Part shown: positions 33,410 through 43,501 of the stretch, in pieces
Layout of the letters: each line of letters starts with the position of its first letter
How positions within the stretch are numbered: position 1 is the first letter of the stretch
DNA from: Bacteroidia bacterium
GTDB taxonomy: Bacteria; Bacteroidota; Bacteroidia; J057
Assembly: GCA_022760475.1 (NCBI GenBank)
Contig: JALEFZ010000052.1
Span: 1-64,000 of the forward strand
DNA length: 64,000 nucleotides
Direction of reading: 5' to 3'
The notes under the pieces: model-generated
Databases searched by the model: none
What the model saw: the letters and a program-made list of their open reading frames with translations, nothing else
What the model was told of the DNA's origin: nothing
Program-made: the position numbers and the translations under genes

Positions 33410-34137
33410 CAGCGATTGAGTTGAAAGTTTTCCCCCAAGTACAACTTGCGTGCCATCTCATTATTGGCAAGCTCCTCTGGAGTTCCAGCTACTCTCAGCT
33501 TTCCCTCCGACAATAAGTATGCCCTGTCTGTGATCTTCAATGTAGTCTCTACATCGTGATCTGTGATCAAAATACCAATGTTCTTCTGTACCAGTTTGGT
33601 TACCAGGAACCTGATATCTTCTTTAGCAATTGGGTCAATACCTGCAAATGGCTCATCCAACAAGATGAATTTAGGATTGACTGCAAGTGCTCTTGCAATT
33701 TCTGTTCTCCTTCTTTCCCCGCCTGAAAGAACCCTTCCAAGGCTATTTCTTATATGAGTGATTGAAAATTCCTCCATCAACTCATCCACCTTGTCCTTTC
33801 GCTCAGCAGAGGTCATTTTTGTCCCCATTTCAAGGACAGCAAGGATATTTTCGGAGACGGTCATGTTTCTAAAGACAGAAGCTTCCTGGGCAAGGTAACC
33901 TATCCCCAACTTCCCACGCTTGAACATGGGATAGGTGGTGATATTCTTATCATCAAGGAATATTCGCCCAGAATTTGGACGAATCAGTCCGACAATCATG
34001 TAAAAGGTGGTGGTTTTTCCAGCCCCATTGGTCCCCAACAGCCCCACAATCTCTCCCTGGTTTACCTCAAGGGAAACATCATTAACAACTGCGCGTCTTC
34101 TGTAACGCTTAATTAGATTTTCTGCCTTCAATAGCAT
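33409..34137 (-). CDS. lptB: LPS export ABC transporter ATPase
   Basis: The start is set at [15 protein letters not shown] (34137), giving 242 residues, the standard LptB length. Walker A is [11 protein letters not shown], the Q-loop [17 protein letters not shown], the signature [15 protein letters not shown], and Walker [14 protein letters not shown]; the H-loop is [17 protein letters not shown] is diagnostic of LptB. It powers LptFG in moving lipopolysaccharide from the inner to the outer membrane; the permease genes are elsewhere. Confidence 0.93.
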   Translation of the reverse strand: MLLKAENLIKRYRRRAVVNDVSLEVNQGEIVGLLGTNGAGKTTTFYMIVGLIRPNSGRIFLDDKNITTYPMFKRGKLGIGYLAQEASVFRNMTVSENILAVLEMGTKMTSAERKDKVDELMEEFSITHIRNSLGRVLSGGERRRTEIARALAVNPKFILLDEPFAGIDPIAKEDIRFLVTKLVQKNIGILITDHDVETTLKITDRAYLLSEGKLRVAGTPEELANNEMARKLYLGENFQLNR

Positions 34138-34227
34138 AGCCCCAAAATTACAGTTCTCGGAAATATAAAAAAATAGCGATACCAAGAAAGGTATCGCTCA
34201 TATAGTTTTATTTTTTTATTTCAATCT

Positions 34228-36855
34228 CTAGGGAAGTAAAACTAATCTCCTTGTATAAGATTTATCATCCAATTGCACTTGAAGAATAAATACTCCAGCG
34301 TCCAAGTTTCCTAGATCTAGCTCAGTCTCGGTTCCAGGTGTGATACCATACACCCCCTTATGGTAAAGTATTTGTCCGGAAAGGTTGTACACATTGATAT
34401 TTGCGGAGGTATTTATCAGATTGTCTCCCCATGCAATTTTGACAATTCCCTTTGAGGGATTTGGATAAATCTTTAGTGCAGTCTCATCGCTTCCCCCTTC
34501 CCAATCTGCCAGAATCCCATTTTCTGCGTAGAGCAGCCCCAAGCCCGTGTTATTGGTCTGGTTTTTCTTCCCGGAAATGTATAAGTCATCCCCAAAGCGG
34601 AAGAAATCAAAGGAGTTGGAAATCTCAGCCTGGTTATTGGTTATGGATACCTGTTGCCAAAATCCATTTGCCTGACGATAAAACAACCTCAAGTCCTGGA
34701 TAAAAGTCTGGTAGTTATATAGAACCCAGGCTTGATTTTGATCATCCACCAGTAGGCCAATGGCATCTCCGCTGAAATCTGTAAACTCCCCTTCCAGGCG
34801 ATCTATATTCCAGGTTTGATTGACTGGATATAAATAGAATAAGGTATCTTTTTGTCCATCCGCAAAAACGATGTTAGGCGTTCCTAGGGTATCAAGTGCA
34901 ATGGCTACACTTTTGGGGCTGTACTGCCCTGAGTTGATCACATCCTGGCTTGTCCAAACGCCCCCTTTTGGCAGATAAGCATATTTGACGGTAAAATTGA
35001 TCAAGTCAATATAACTGACATGTAAGCCTCCATTTTCATCCAAAACGGCCTTTGCAGCAGACCCTACAATGCTGGATGAGCTGTCTACGATGGTTGATTG
35101 CCAGTTATTCTGTCCTGAAGCCCTATACAAATGCTCCAAATAACCTCCACTCAGGTTAAAAAAGATCAGATGGCTGTTTCCATTTTCATATAAGGCTGTA
35201 ATATCTTTTCCAAGACTGGTATCACTTACCACTTCTATCCCCCAATTTCCTTGAGAAAGCCTGGTAGCCAATCGGATTTCCAGGCTATCCTGTGCCATAT
35301 AGGCAATTGAAGGAGTATTTTGATCATCCAGGTACATGCTTGCTTCTGCCAGTCCTCCTTCAGTAACATCCACTTCTTCAAAATCCCAACTCGGTCCTGA
35401 GTTGGCTGCAAACAAAAGACGGTCTGTTTGATCTGTCTGGGTGGCGATGTACGTGTTCCTGTTTCCATTTTCTTCAAATACGACTGACGAAATGCCTTGC
35501 CCAGTTGTTTGGGTTTGAGTTACATCTTCCAAAATCCAACTTGAATCATCAAGGTCTCTTTTTGCCATGATCAAGCGGTCTCCAGGAGAAAAGTATGCCA
35601 TGATGTAAGCAGTATCACCCACCAAAGCCGACTGGAAGGGTGCATTGGTTGCAAATCCACTCAAGGTATCCAAATCCCAGGTTTGACCTCCATCTCTTGA
35701 ATTTGCAGAAAGGGCCAGGCTTTTTAAACGTTCAAAAAAGGCTACTGTAATATTTGAATCTCCTTTAACCAACAGGGTATTTTCAAAGGCTGCCAGCGTG
35801 GTAGGGCTATGGTTGTATATATATGGCTGGTAACCTACCTCATCCAATCGATTGATGTTGACCCTGCTATAGAAATAACTCAGTCGACTAAGGAATATCC
35901 TCCTGGCATAGCCATAATGATTGGAGATGTTGTAGGTCAAATGAAGGGTGCTGTCATTAGACATTTGAGCATCGATGTAGCCAAAAGTTTCATAAAAATG
36001 AGAATTCAGGATGGAAAACAACCTCGAAGTTCTGTCCAATACATGTCTTGACCAGGTCTTTAGGGAGTCATCTGTAGACCTGTAAAGCAGCAATTCATTG
36101 TTGTGCATGGAAGTAGTAATGGCCAGATAAGTCGAGTCATCTGCCTTGATGATGTTACAGTATTCTCCAAATCGATCCCCGTTTTCGACACAGGGCTGGC
36201 TACCAAAGTATGCCAGTTCTGGAAACTGAACTTCTTCCCATGCATTGGGTCCTCTTCGGACTGCCATGTTCATGTCCATCCTGTACTGGCTGTAGATCCG
36301 GTCGATATTGGGGTCATTTCTACAATCCTTGATTCTTGAATAAAAAGAATTGAAATACAGGATGACAGGCTCGTCAAATTGATCAAATTCCAGATCAATG
36401 GAGGGCTGAACCAGGGTTGGGAAACTGGCATCGTATCCGTATACACCTACCGTATTGCCTTCGGAAGCATCCTCAAACGTCCAATTGCTTCCATCATAAG
36501 TTGCAATACTCAAACTGGCATCCCCACCCTGATTTTTAAAGTAGGCAATGTAGACAATCCCTTGATTATTGACTTTAATAGCTGATTTATAGCCAAACGT
36601 ACCCGTATCTGGGACATCCTGAAAAATCCAGTTTCCGCTTCCATTCCTCCTGATTCCATACACCAATCGGTCCAGATTTTTTTTCCAATAAGTCAGGTGA
36701 AGGTTTCCCAGAGGATCAGCAATCAAGTGAGGATTTGCACCTGATTCTTCCAGGTCATCACTGATATTTTCGAACTGCCAATTTATAAATTGACCGAAGC
36801 CTGGAAGCCCCAGCCCTATTAGTACAAGGTATAGAATGATTGATTTAAGATTCAT
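34228..36855 (-). CDS. Large secreted beta-rich protein with T9SS sorting domain
   Basis: The start is at the Met of MNLKSIILYLVLIGLGLPGF (signal peptide), giving 875 residues. The body is made of repeated beta blades with phrases such as NPHLIADPLGNLHLTYWKK and GGLHVSYIDL, as in sialidase-like or integrin-like propellers. No catalytic residues were recognised. The last about 75 residues are a type A sorting domain (ALKIYPNPSKGIVKIAWG ... FILQVQLDDKSYTRRLVLLP). Export is by Sec then T9SS. Its start lies inside the 3' end of recJ (11-base overlap). Confidence 0.82.
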   Translation of the reverse strand: MNLKSIILYLVLIGLGLPGFGQFINWQFENISDDLEESGANPHLIADPLGNLHLTYWKKNLDRLVYGIRRNGSGNWIFQDVPDTGTFGYKSAIKVNNQGIVYIAYFKNQGGDASLSIATYDGSNWTFEDASEGNTVGVYGYDASFPTLVQPSIDLEFDQFDEPVILYFNSFYSRIKDCRNDPNIDRIYSQYRMDMNMAVRRGPNAWEEVQFPELAYFGSQPCVENGDRFGEYCNIIKADDSTYLAITTSMHNNELLLYRSTDDSLKTWSRHVLDRTSRLFSILNSHFYETFGYIDAQMSNDSTLHLTYNISNHYGYARRIFLSRLSYFYSRVNINRLDEVGYQPYIYNHSPTTLAAFENTLLVKGDSNITVAFFERLKSLALSANSRDGGQTWDLDTLSGFATNAPFQSALVGDTAYIMAYFSPGDRLIMAKRDLDDSSWILEDVTQTQTTGQGISSVVFEENGNRNTYIATQTDQTDRLLFAANSGPSWDFEEVDVTEGGLAEASMYLDDQNTPSIAYMAQDSLEIRLATRLSQGNWGIEVVSDTSLGKDITALYENGNSHLIFFNLSGGYLEHLYRASGQNNWQSTIVDSSSSIVGSAAKAVLDENGGLHVSYIDLINFTVKYAYLPKGGVWTSQDVINSGQYSPKSVAIALDTLGTPNIVFADGQKDTLFYLYPVNQTWNIDRLEGEFTDFSGDAIGLLVDDQNQAWVLYNYQTFIQDLRLFYRQANGFWQQVSITNNQAEISNSFDFFRFGDDLYISGKKNQTNNTGLGLLYAENGILADWEGGSDETALKIYPNPSKGIVKIAWGDNLINTSANINVYNLSGQILYHKGVYGITPGTETELDLGNLDAGVFILQVQLDDKSYTRRLVLLP

Positions 36856-38572
36856 ATGCAGCTTTGATGTCTTTGATTCTAAGGTCAATGCTCGTCCGGC
36901 CATTCCAATGGTTAAAACTTGGCTGATAGGCAAGGTCGACAACAGGAGCCTTTAATGAAAACCATTTTTCTGCCAAATTAAACCCAATTCCTTTGAAGAC
37001 CCGATCATCTTTTTCCAACATAAAACGAACGTGTACATCCTTCAGGATGTCTGCCTGAAGAACTTTTACGCCTTTGGTCTGAAAGATGGGTCTCCGGTTC
37101 TTTGGCCCAAAAGGTTCCATTCGATTCATCAAACGAATAAATCGTGCATCTATTTCTCGAAAACCCAAGGAAGTGTCAATCCAAAGTGTCGGGGATTTCT
37201 GTTCTTCCAATATTTTCTCCCTCACACTTCTCTCAAAGGCCTCTCGGAAGGCCTCAAGTTTTTCTGGCTTCAAGGTCAATCCCGCGGCATAGGTATGCCC
37301 ACCCCACTGTAAAATATGTGGATCACAATCCTCAAGAGCTGCGTAAAGGTCAAAGCCTGCAACCGAGCGAGCTGAGCCTACCAGATTTTCTCCTGATCGA
37401 GTAAGCATAATAGTTGGGCGATAATGCTTTTCGATAATTCGTGAGGCAACAATTCCGATGATTCCTTTGTGCCATTTTTCATCAAAAAGCACCTGGGTAG
37501 TAGCAGTCTCAAGGTCAGGAGCAGCTTCAATTTGAGCCAATGCCTCATCCGTAATGAGTTTATCTAGTTCCTTTCTTGCGTTGTTCGAATCTTGCAAAGC
37601 AAGGGCCAGGTCATTTAAGTCCTCAGACTCTCCCATGAGGACCTCCACCGCCGCAGATCCATGCTCAAGCCTTCCGGCAGAGTTTATCCTTGGGCCTAGA
37701 AAGAAAACCAGATCGGAAATATCCCAGTTACGGCTATGTTCAGCCTGCCTCTTTAGAATATCAATACCTGGACCAGGATTATGCCTGAGTTTCTCCAAGC
37801 CCAAATGGGCAAAAGTTCGGTTTTCGCCTATGATAGGCACAATATCACAAGCAATACTCAATACCAGAAGATCGGCATATTTCCGAATGGGATCATAGTC
37901 TTCATCAGGCAGATCAAGGCCTGTAACAGCCATTTGTTGGACCAGGGCTGAAGCCAACTTCAGACCGACCCCACATCCCGTCAACTCCTTAAAAGGATAG
38001 TCATCATTCGGCCGCTTGGGATCAAGGACTGCCAGAGCATCCGGCAACTCCGCCCCGGGAGTGTGGTGATCACAGATAATGACATCTATGCCTTTTTCAT
38101 TGGCATACCTTATTTTCTCAAATGCTTTTATCCCACAATCAAGGGTAAGGATAATGCTTGCGCCCATACGACCCGCATGATCCACCCCCTCATAAGAAAG
38201 TCCGTAGCCTTCCTTATATCTATCGGGAATGTAATAATCAAAACGAAACTCCAAATCCTTGAAAACCTGACACATCACAGCTACAGCAGTAGTTCCATCT
38301 ACATCATAGTCTCCGTAGATCAGAATGGTCTCTCCTGATTGCCTGGCACGGATAAGCCTGGCGACTGCGATATCCATATCTTTCATCAAGAAGGGATCAT
38401 GAATTTCACCTGAAGCAGGCTGGAAAAACTTCCTGGCCTGCTCAAAGCTTTGTATCCCCCTTTGAACCAGGATCTCTGCAAGGGAGTTCGGAAATTCTTT
38501 TTGAGTGGCAAGGCTTGCTGCAAGTACCTTCACCTCAGCCTGATTGGCTACAGGCTTCATTTTCCAATTCAT
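36845..38572 (-). CDS. recJ: Single-stranded-DNA-specific 5'-3' exonuclease RecJ
   Basis: A 575-residue DHH-family nuclease of normal RecJ length. Motif I is YGDYDVDGTTAV (about 86-97), then LTLDCGIKAF, and motif III is CDHHTPG (about 166-172). Further on are GCGVGLKLA, LGPRINSAGRLEHG and the DHHA1 block DEKWHKGIIGIVASRI ... GGHTYAAGL. It works in recombination and mismatch/base excision repair. It is divergent from the alpha-amylase gene. Confidence 0.95.
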   Translation of the reverse strand: MNWKMKPVANQAEVKVLAASLATQKEFPNSLAEILVQRGIQSFEQARKFFQPASGEIHDPFLMKDMDIAVARLIRARQSGETILIYGDYDVDGTTAVAVMCQVFKDLEFRFDYYIPDRYKEGYGLSYEGVDHAGRMGASIILTLDCGIKAFEKIRYANEKGIDVIICDHHTPGAELPDALAVLDPKRPNDDYPFKELTGCGVGLKLASALVQQMAVTGLDLPDEDYDPIRKYADLLVLSIACDIVPIIGENRTFAHLGLEKLRHNPGPGIDILKRQAEHSRNWDISDLVFFLGPRINSAGRLEHGSAAVEVLMGESEDLNDLALALQDSNNARKELDKLITDEALAQIEAAPDLETATTQVLFDEKWHKGIIGIVASRIIEKHYRPTIMLTRSGENLVGSARSVAGFDLYAALEDCDPHILQWGGHTYAAGLTLKPEKLEAFREAFERSVREKILEEQKSPTLWIDTSLGFREIDARFIRLMNRMEPFGPKNRRPIFQTKGVKVLQADILKDVHVRFMLEKDDRVFKGIGFNLAEKWFSLKAPVVDLAYQPSFNHWNGRTSIDLRIKDIKAAYES

Positions 38573-38717
38573 GAATTCTTCCTAATAAACTTCATAAAAA
38601 CTTAAGCTATCGAAATTAGAAAATTTTTCTGTCGTGAGCTGATCAATTCTTAAAAATGAATTTGAATATTAAACATTAGATTAAATCAATATCTTCATGC
38701 CGACCAAATGCAAAACG

Positions 38718-41303
38718 ATGAACAAAATACTCGCAACCATTTCCATCATTACCATTCTTTTTCCAGGATTACTCATGGCACAGAATGTTTCCCTAACCTT
38801 CCGTGTGGACATGAGCAAAGAAAATGTATCGCCGGATGGAGTCCATGTGGCTGGAAACTTCCAAAGTGACGCAGGGTTTGGGGCAAACTGGAATCCGAGC
38901 GGCAGTCAGTTGACCGATCCAGATGGGGATAAAATCTATGAACTAACAGTAATGGTTCCCCAGGGTGTCTACCTTTATAAGTTCGTTAACGGAGACGAAT
39001 GGTCTGAAAAGCCTGAATTACCTTCGGGAGATTGTGCAAAAAATGATGGAGGAGGAAATTTCAACCGTGAGGTCATTGTAGGAAATGGTGGCATCAATCT
39101 TCCACCGGTTTTCTTTGATTCTTGTAATGCCACCTTAAAATTGGCCGTCAACATGAGCCAGGAACAAGTTTCTGCAGCGGGTATTCACGTCATGGGAGAC
39201 TTCCAGACTTCAGCAGGCTATGCTTCTAACTGGGACCCAAGCAGTATCAAACTGACAGACGAAAACAACGACGGAACTTACGAAGTTTCTCTGAGCGTCC
39301 TCCCAGGATCTTACAGCTATGTCTTCGTGAATGGAAATACGAGTGGAGAAATGGAAATGCTTGGCGGTCCATGTGCAACCGATGATGGAAACTCTAATTG
39401 GTACAGGCCAATCAGCGCTTCGAATGGCCTCAATGAGGCCGATATTTACTGTTTTGGAACATGTACCCTCTGCGATCCCTCCATCACCACCAATTTTGAC
39501 ACCTATTGGTGGAATGAGGCTGTATTTTACGAGATATTTGTTCGGAGTTTCTATGACAGCGACGGCGATGGAATTGGAGATTTCCAAGGCATCATACAGA
39601 AATTGGACTACCTCAATGACGGAGATCCCACCACAGATGATGACCTGGGGATAACCGGAATTTGGCTGATGCCAATGATGGAGTCGCCATCTTACCATGG
39701 ATATGACGTTACGAATTATTATGCCACTGAGCCTGATTACGGCAGCATGGCTGATTTTGAGGAATTGCTGGACTCCTGTCATGCGCGAGGAATCAAAGTG
39801 ATCATCGACTTCGTTATGAACCACAGTTCCAGCCAACATCCCTGGTTTACCCAGTCTGCATCCAACCAAAACAACTATCGCGATTGGTACATTTGGTCTT
39901 CAAATAATCCTGGATTCCAAGGTCCATGGGGGCAGACAGTATGGCATCCCAATGGAGGAGACTATTACTATGGCCTCTTTTGGGGAGGAATGCCAGATCT
40001 GAATTACAGCAACCAAGCGGTCAAGGACGAGATGTTTAACATCACAAAGTTCTGGCTGGACAAAGGAATCGATGGATTTCGATTGGATGCTATCAAATAC
40101 CTTGATGAAGATGGAACTGTACTTGAAAATACCCCTGAAACCTTCACCTTATTAGAAGAGTTCAACCAACTCTACAAAAGCCGCAACCAGGATGCCTTTA
40201 CGGTAGGAGAAGTTTGGTCAAATACTTCTTCTATTATTCCCTACACCCAAAATAATCGCCTGGATGTTTGCTTTGACTTCGACATGGCTTATTCCATGAT
40301 CAATGCAGTCAATAGCGGAACGCCTGATCAAATAAGGAATCAAATAGATGTTATCCAGGATGGATATAGAAAACTGCAATACGCCACATTTTTGACCAAC
40401 CATGACATCGATAGAATTTTCAGTCAGTTTGGGCAGGATGAAAGCAAAATGAAGCTGGCCGCCTCCATTTACCTTGCACTTCCAGGAATTCCATTCATCT
40501 ATTATGGAGAAGAATTAGGCATGACCGGGACTGGAGCCCATGAAAATATCCGTAGACCTATGCAATGGAGCAATGGCACCCATGCAGGTTTTTCCACCAG
40601 CAGTCCATGGTTTGGAGTTGGTAATAATTATCAAACAAGAAACGTAACAAGCCTGGAAGCAAATCCGAATTCGCTTTTGAATCATTATAAAAAATGGATT
40701 CACATTCGAAATAATCACACTCCACTGACAAAGGGTTACCTCTTGGACTTGGAGCTCAGCCTTCCAAGTGCAGCCCTGGGCTTTGCAAGGATTCATGATG
40801 ACGAAGCAGTCTTATTTATCGCCAACATGGCTAATGGCTCCTCAGCCAGTCCTTCCATTTCACTTTCGCTCTCCTCTCTAGAACCTGGAACCTATGCTGT
40901 ACAAGACCTTATTTCTGGTCAATTGGTGGACAGCATGATCATAAATCAATCAGGTGGATTCTCAAACTGGTCGTTTTCTGGTGGGCTGGCTGCTCGAGAA
41001 AGCCGGGCTTATTTCATCAGTAAACAAATAGCCTTGAACAACGAAAAAGTCAAACTAGCTAGGCTTCCCTTGAAGATCTCTCCCAATCCAAACTCTGGAA
41101 TTTTCAAAATCAGCCTTCCAGAAGGAGAAAAATTCCACACAAAATTAAAAGTCATGGGAATAAGTGGGGCTGTTCTTCACCAACAAGGACTTCGTGCTCA
41201 GGAGCCTATCGTAGACTTATCTCATCTTCCTAAAGGGATTTACCTTCTGGAAGTTAGTTCGGGAGACAGAAGATATATTCAGAAGGTAGAGATACAGCCA
41301 TAA
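38718..41303 (+). CDS. Secreted alpha-amylase family protein (GH13) with two N-terminal modules and T9SS domain
   Basis: The start is set at ATG 38718, giving a signal peptide and 861 residues. Two homologous beta-sandwich modules (about 24-130 and 139-250; FRVDMSKENVSPDGVHVAGN and LAVNMSQEQVSAAGIHVMGD) precede the GH13 barrel. Catalytic Asp is near 456 (GFRLDAIKYL), Glu near 498 (FTVGEVW) and Asp near 563 (FLTNHDIDR). A type A T9SS domain closes the protein. It should degrade starch- or glycogen-like alpha-glucans outside the cell. No SusC/SusD-like genes are nearby. Confidence 0.9.
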   Translation: MNKILATISIITILFPGLLMAQNVSLTFRVDMSKENVSPDGVHVAGNFQSDAGFGANWNPSGSQLTDPDGDKIYELTVMVPQGVYLYKFVNGDEWSEKPELPSGDCAKNDGGGNFNREVIVGNGGINLPPVFFDSCNATLKLAVNMSQEQVSAAGIHVMGDFQTSAGYASNWDPSSIKLTDENNDGTYEVSLSVLPGSYSYVFVNGNTSGEMEMLGGPCATDDGNSNWYRPISASNGLNEADIYCFGTCTLCDPSITTNFDTYWWNEAVFYEIFVRSFYDSDGDGIGDFQGIIQKLDYLNDGDPTTDDDLGITGIWLMPMMESPSYHGYDVTNYYATEPDYGSMADFEELLDSCHARGIKVIIDFVMNHSSSQHPWFTQSASNQNNYRDWYIWSSNNPGFQGPWGQTVWHPNGGDYYYGLFWGGMPDLNYSNQAVKDEMFNITKFWLDKGIDGFRLDAIKYLDEDGTVLENTPETFTLLEEFNQLYKSRNQDAFTVGEVWSNTSSIIPYTQNNRLDVCFDFDMAYSMINAVNSGTPDQIRNQIDVIQDGYRKLQYATFLTNHDIDRIFSQFGQDESKMKLAASIYLALPGIPFIYYGEELGMTGTGAHENIRRPMQWSNGTHAGFSTSSPWFGVGNNYQTRNVTSLEANPNSLLNHYKKWIHIRNNHTPLTKGYLLDLELSLPSAALGFARIHDDEAVLFIANMANGSSASPSISLSLSSLEPGTYAVQDLISGQLVDSMIINQSGGFSNWSFSGGLAARESRAYFISKQIALNNEKVKLARLPLKISPNPNSGIFKISLPEGEKFHTKLKVMGISGAVLHQQGLRAQEPIVDLSHLPKGIYLLEVSSGDRRYIQKVEIQP

Positions 41304-41309
41304 TAAAAA

Positions 41310-41334
41310 CCGCCCCTTGCGGGGCGGCCCTTTA
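41310..41334 (+). terminator. GC-rich terminator hairpin
   Basis: CCGCCCC-TTGC-GGGGCGG, a 7-bp stem, followed by a second small CCCTT/AAGGG hairpin instead of a long T-run. It lies 7 bases after the amylase stop. Confidence 0.6.
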
Positions 41335-41535
41335 AGGGGGGATTTAGGAGAACTCGTAATTTCTTTTATATCCAGACTGACCATTCCATTGAAGGTCACC
41401 AGCAATTGTCATTTTTCTTCTTAATAAAAATCACTGGCCTCCCCCTTCCTAGATCAGTCATTTTCTCCTGTGGCTTAGGTAGTATTGTTTAAAAGCCAAA
41501 CAGAAGGTTTGCTTACCACCTAAAAAGCCAGTGCA

Positions 41536-42480
41536 ATGAGATACAATAATTATAATAGAATGATGGTTGGGATGGACCTGACTGACTTCGACCAGAAAAG
41601 CCTTGCTTATGTGAAAGATCAGGCAGGAGTCTTTCAACCTGAAGATGTGTACTTCCTTCACGTAAGCCCAGCATTGGATCTTCCCCTTTTCATGTCTGAC
41701 TCGTTCAGTAGTTTCCCCATGCCCATAGATGAGCAGGTCGAAATGAATATGGCTCAAGCTGTAGAACCTGTTCTGGGGAATCATAGCTTCCGGCGGCATT
41801 ATGATGTTCAGGAAGGAGGGGTAACCAAGCAACTCCTACATTGGATCAGGGTCAAGAGAATTGAACTGGCCATCATGGGCCATAGAGGACCACATTATGA
41901 ACATGCCCTCTCTGCACGCAGATTTGTTAGAAGGGCCGACTGTGATGTAATGTTTGTCCCATCTAATGAGCATGGTCCACTAAACAAGATTGTGGTTGCT
42001 ACTGATTTCTCTACAAATAGCCAATGGGCTTTGCAAAAAGCTGCTGCCCTAGCCAAAAATGCTGGTGGAAAGGTAAAGATTGAAGTGCTGCATGTATATG
42101 ACATTCCTACCAACCTTCACAATCAGATTGGAAGGGCAGAAGATCAATTTGACAAGTATTACAAAGACAGCTTGCAGGACTTTTTGGTAAGATTTCTGGA
42201 TGAAGAGCCTTCTATCGAGGGTTTGGATGTAGAGCCAATCTTACTTAGGAGAGGAGATACCACCTTGGCTCACAGCATCGTGAAGTATATGGAGTCTTCT
42301 GATGCAGATATGTTGATGATGGGTGCCAAAGGCCACAATGACCTCGATGTATTCTTTCTTGGAAGTTTTACTGAGCAGGTATTGAGCTTAAGTGCTTCTT
42401 TTCCATTGCTGGTCGTGAAGAACCCTGCACGGGAGGCACCAGAGACAATCGTCTCAGCTAAGGCGACCAAGCAATACTAA
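41536..42480 (+). CDS. Tandem universal stress protein (UspA)
   Basis: A 314-residue protein of two Usp domains (about 8-145 and 152-300). The second has the ATP-type motif MGAKGHNDLDVFFLGSFTEQ (G-2X-G-9X-G-S/T); the first has MGHRGPHYEHALSARRFVRR, which departs from it. The second domain starts KIVVATDFSTNSQWAL. The protein acts in stress, starvation or hypoxia survival. The next gene, 48 bases on, encodes a paralogue. Confidence 0.88.
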   Translation: MRYNNYNRMMVGMDLTDFDQKSLAYVKDQAGVFQPEDVYFLHVSPALDLPLFMSDSFSSFPMPIDEQVEMNMAQAVEPVLGNHSFRRHYDVQEGGVTKQLLHWIRVKRIELAIMGHRGPHYEHALSARRFVRRADCDVMFVPSNEHGPLNKIVVATDFSTNSQWALQKAAALAKNAGGKVKIEVLHVYDIPTNLHNQIGRAEDQFDKYYKDSLQDFLVRFLDEEPSIEGLDVEPILLRRGDTTLAHSIVKYMESSDADMLMMGAKGHNDLDVFFLGSFTEQVLSLSASFPLLVVKNPAREAPETIVSAKATKQY

Positions 42481-42528
42481 TCTAACTGGTACTGAAGGAC
42501 ATTTTTCAAAGCTATTAATTCTAAAGTT

Positions 42529-43365
42529 ATGGCAATTAACAAAATTCTGGTTCCAACTGATTTTTCAGCGTGTAGCAGGAATGCATCTGAATTTGCAATG
42601 GCGTTGGCTGCCAAGCTGAATGCAGAGACCCACCTGCTTTCAAGGGTACACCTTCATCCCCATTGGCATAGTTTATCGGATGAAGAAAAGCAGGAATTCC
42701 CTGAATCTGGTTTTTGGGAACAGATTGCCATGACTGAATTTACCAAACTAACTGAAGAATTTACGGAGAAAAATGTCCCGGTAAATATAGCTTATGGTCC
42801 AGGGGATATTGTTCCCCTGGTTCAAAACTATGTAGATGAAAATCAGATAGATCTGATGGTCATGGGTACCCATGGACTTGGGGGGTTCAATGAGTGGTTA
42901 TTTGGTTCCAATGCCCAGAAGGTGGTCAGAAAGGCCGCTTGTCCCTCCATTGTTTTGAAAAAACTACCTGCGGAGGTCAATTTTAAGAGGATCGTATTCG
43001 CAACAGATTACCACCCCTTGTCCAGCAAGGCCATGGTCTTTCTTAAACAATGGGCAGCCCTGTTTGACGCAGAGATACATGTGGTACATGTAAACATATT
43101 TATGAATAAGGCGACAACCAAGGAAAGGGTAGGCTGGAAAGCCTTAGCAGGTGATAAGGGGGATGTGTTGATACATGAGGTAAATGATATTTCCGCCGAG
43201 GAAGGAATCAGAGAAGCTGCAAAACGGCTTGGAGCAGACATGGTGGCCATAGCCAATTATCCAGATCACGTCCTGGATAGGCTGCTGCTGGGATCAGTTT
43301 CGGAAGCCCTCATTAACCACCTGGAAATTCCAGTATTGTCTATCCCGGTAGAATTGGAAAAATAA
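42529..43365 (+). CDS. Tandem universal stress protein (UspA), paralogue
   Basis: A 278-residue protein with two Usp domains. The first begins NKILVPTDFSACSRNASEFA and has MGTHGLGGFNEWLFGSNAQ (ATP-binding type). The second begins FKRIVFATDYHPLSSKAM and ends with LLLGSVSEALINHLEIPVLS. The adjacent tandem Usp gene suggests duplication, and the pair is probably induced together. A terminator follows. Confidence 0.9.
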   Translation: MAINKILVPTDFSACSRNASEFAMALAAKLNAETHLLSRVHLHPHWHSLSDEEKQEFPESGFWEQIAMTEFTKLTEEFTEKNVPVNIAYGPGDIVPLVQNYVDENQIDLMVMGTHGLGGFNEWLFGSNAQKVVRKAACPSIVLKKLPAEVNFKRIVFATDYHPLSSKAMVFLKQWAALFDAEIHVVHVNIFMNKATTKERVGWKALAGDKGDVLIHEVNDISAEEGIREAAKRLGADMVAIANYPDHVLDRLLLGSVSEALINHLEIPVLSIPVELEK

Positions 43366-43392
43366 AACCTATTTCATATATGCCTAGTCAAT

Positions 43393-43422
43393 AGGAATTG
43401 CCAAAAGGTAATTCCTCTTTTT
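43393..43422 (+). terminator. Rho-independent terminator
   Basis: AGGAATT / AATTCCT, a 7-bp stem with a 10-base loop, followed by CTTTTTG. It ends the Usp pair. Confidence 0.7.
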
Positions 43423-43501
43423 GTTTCAATTTTGGCGGAATAATGCCAACTTTATTGCCTCAAAACAAGTTATATAGACCTTTATTCATCTGAATTAGTA
43501 T

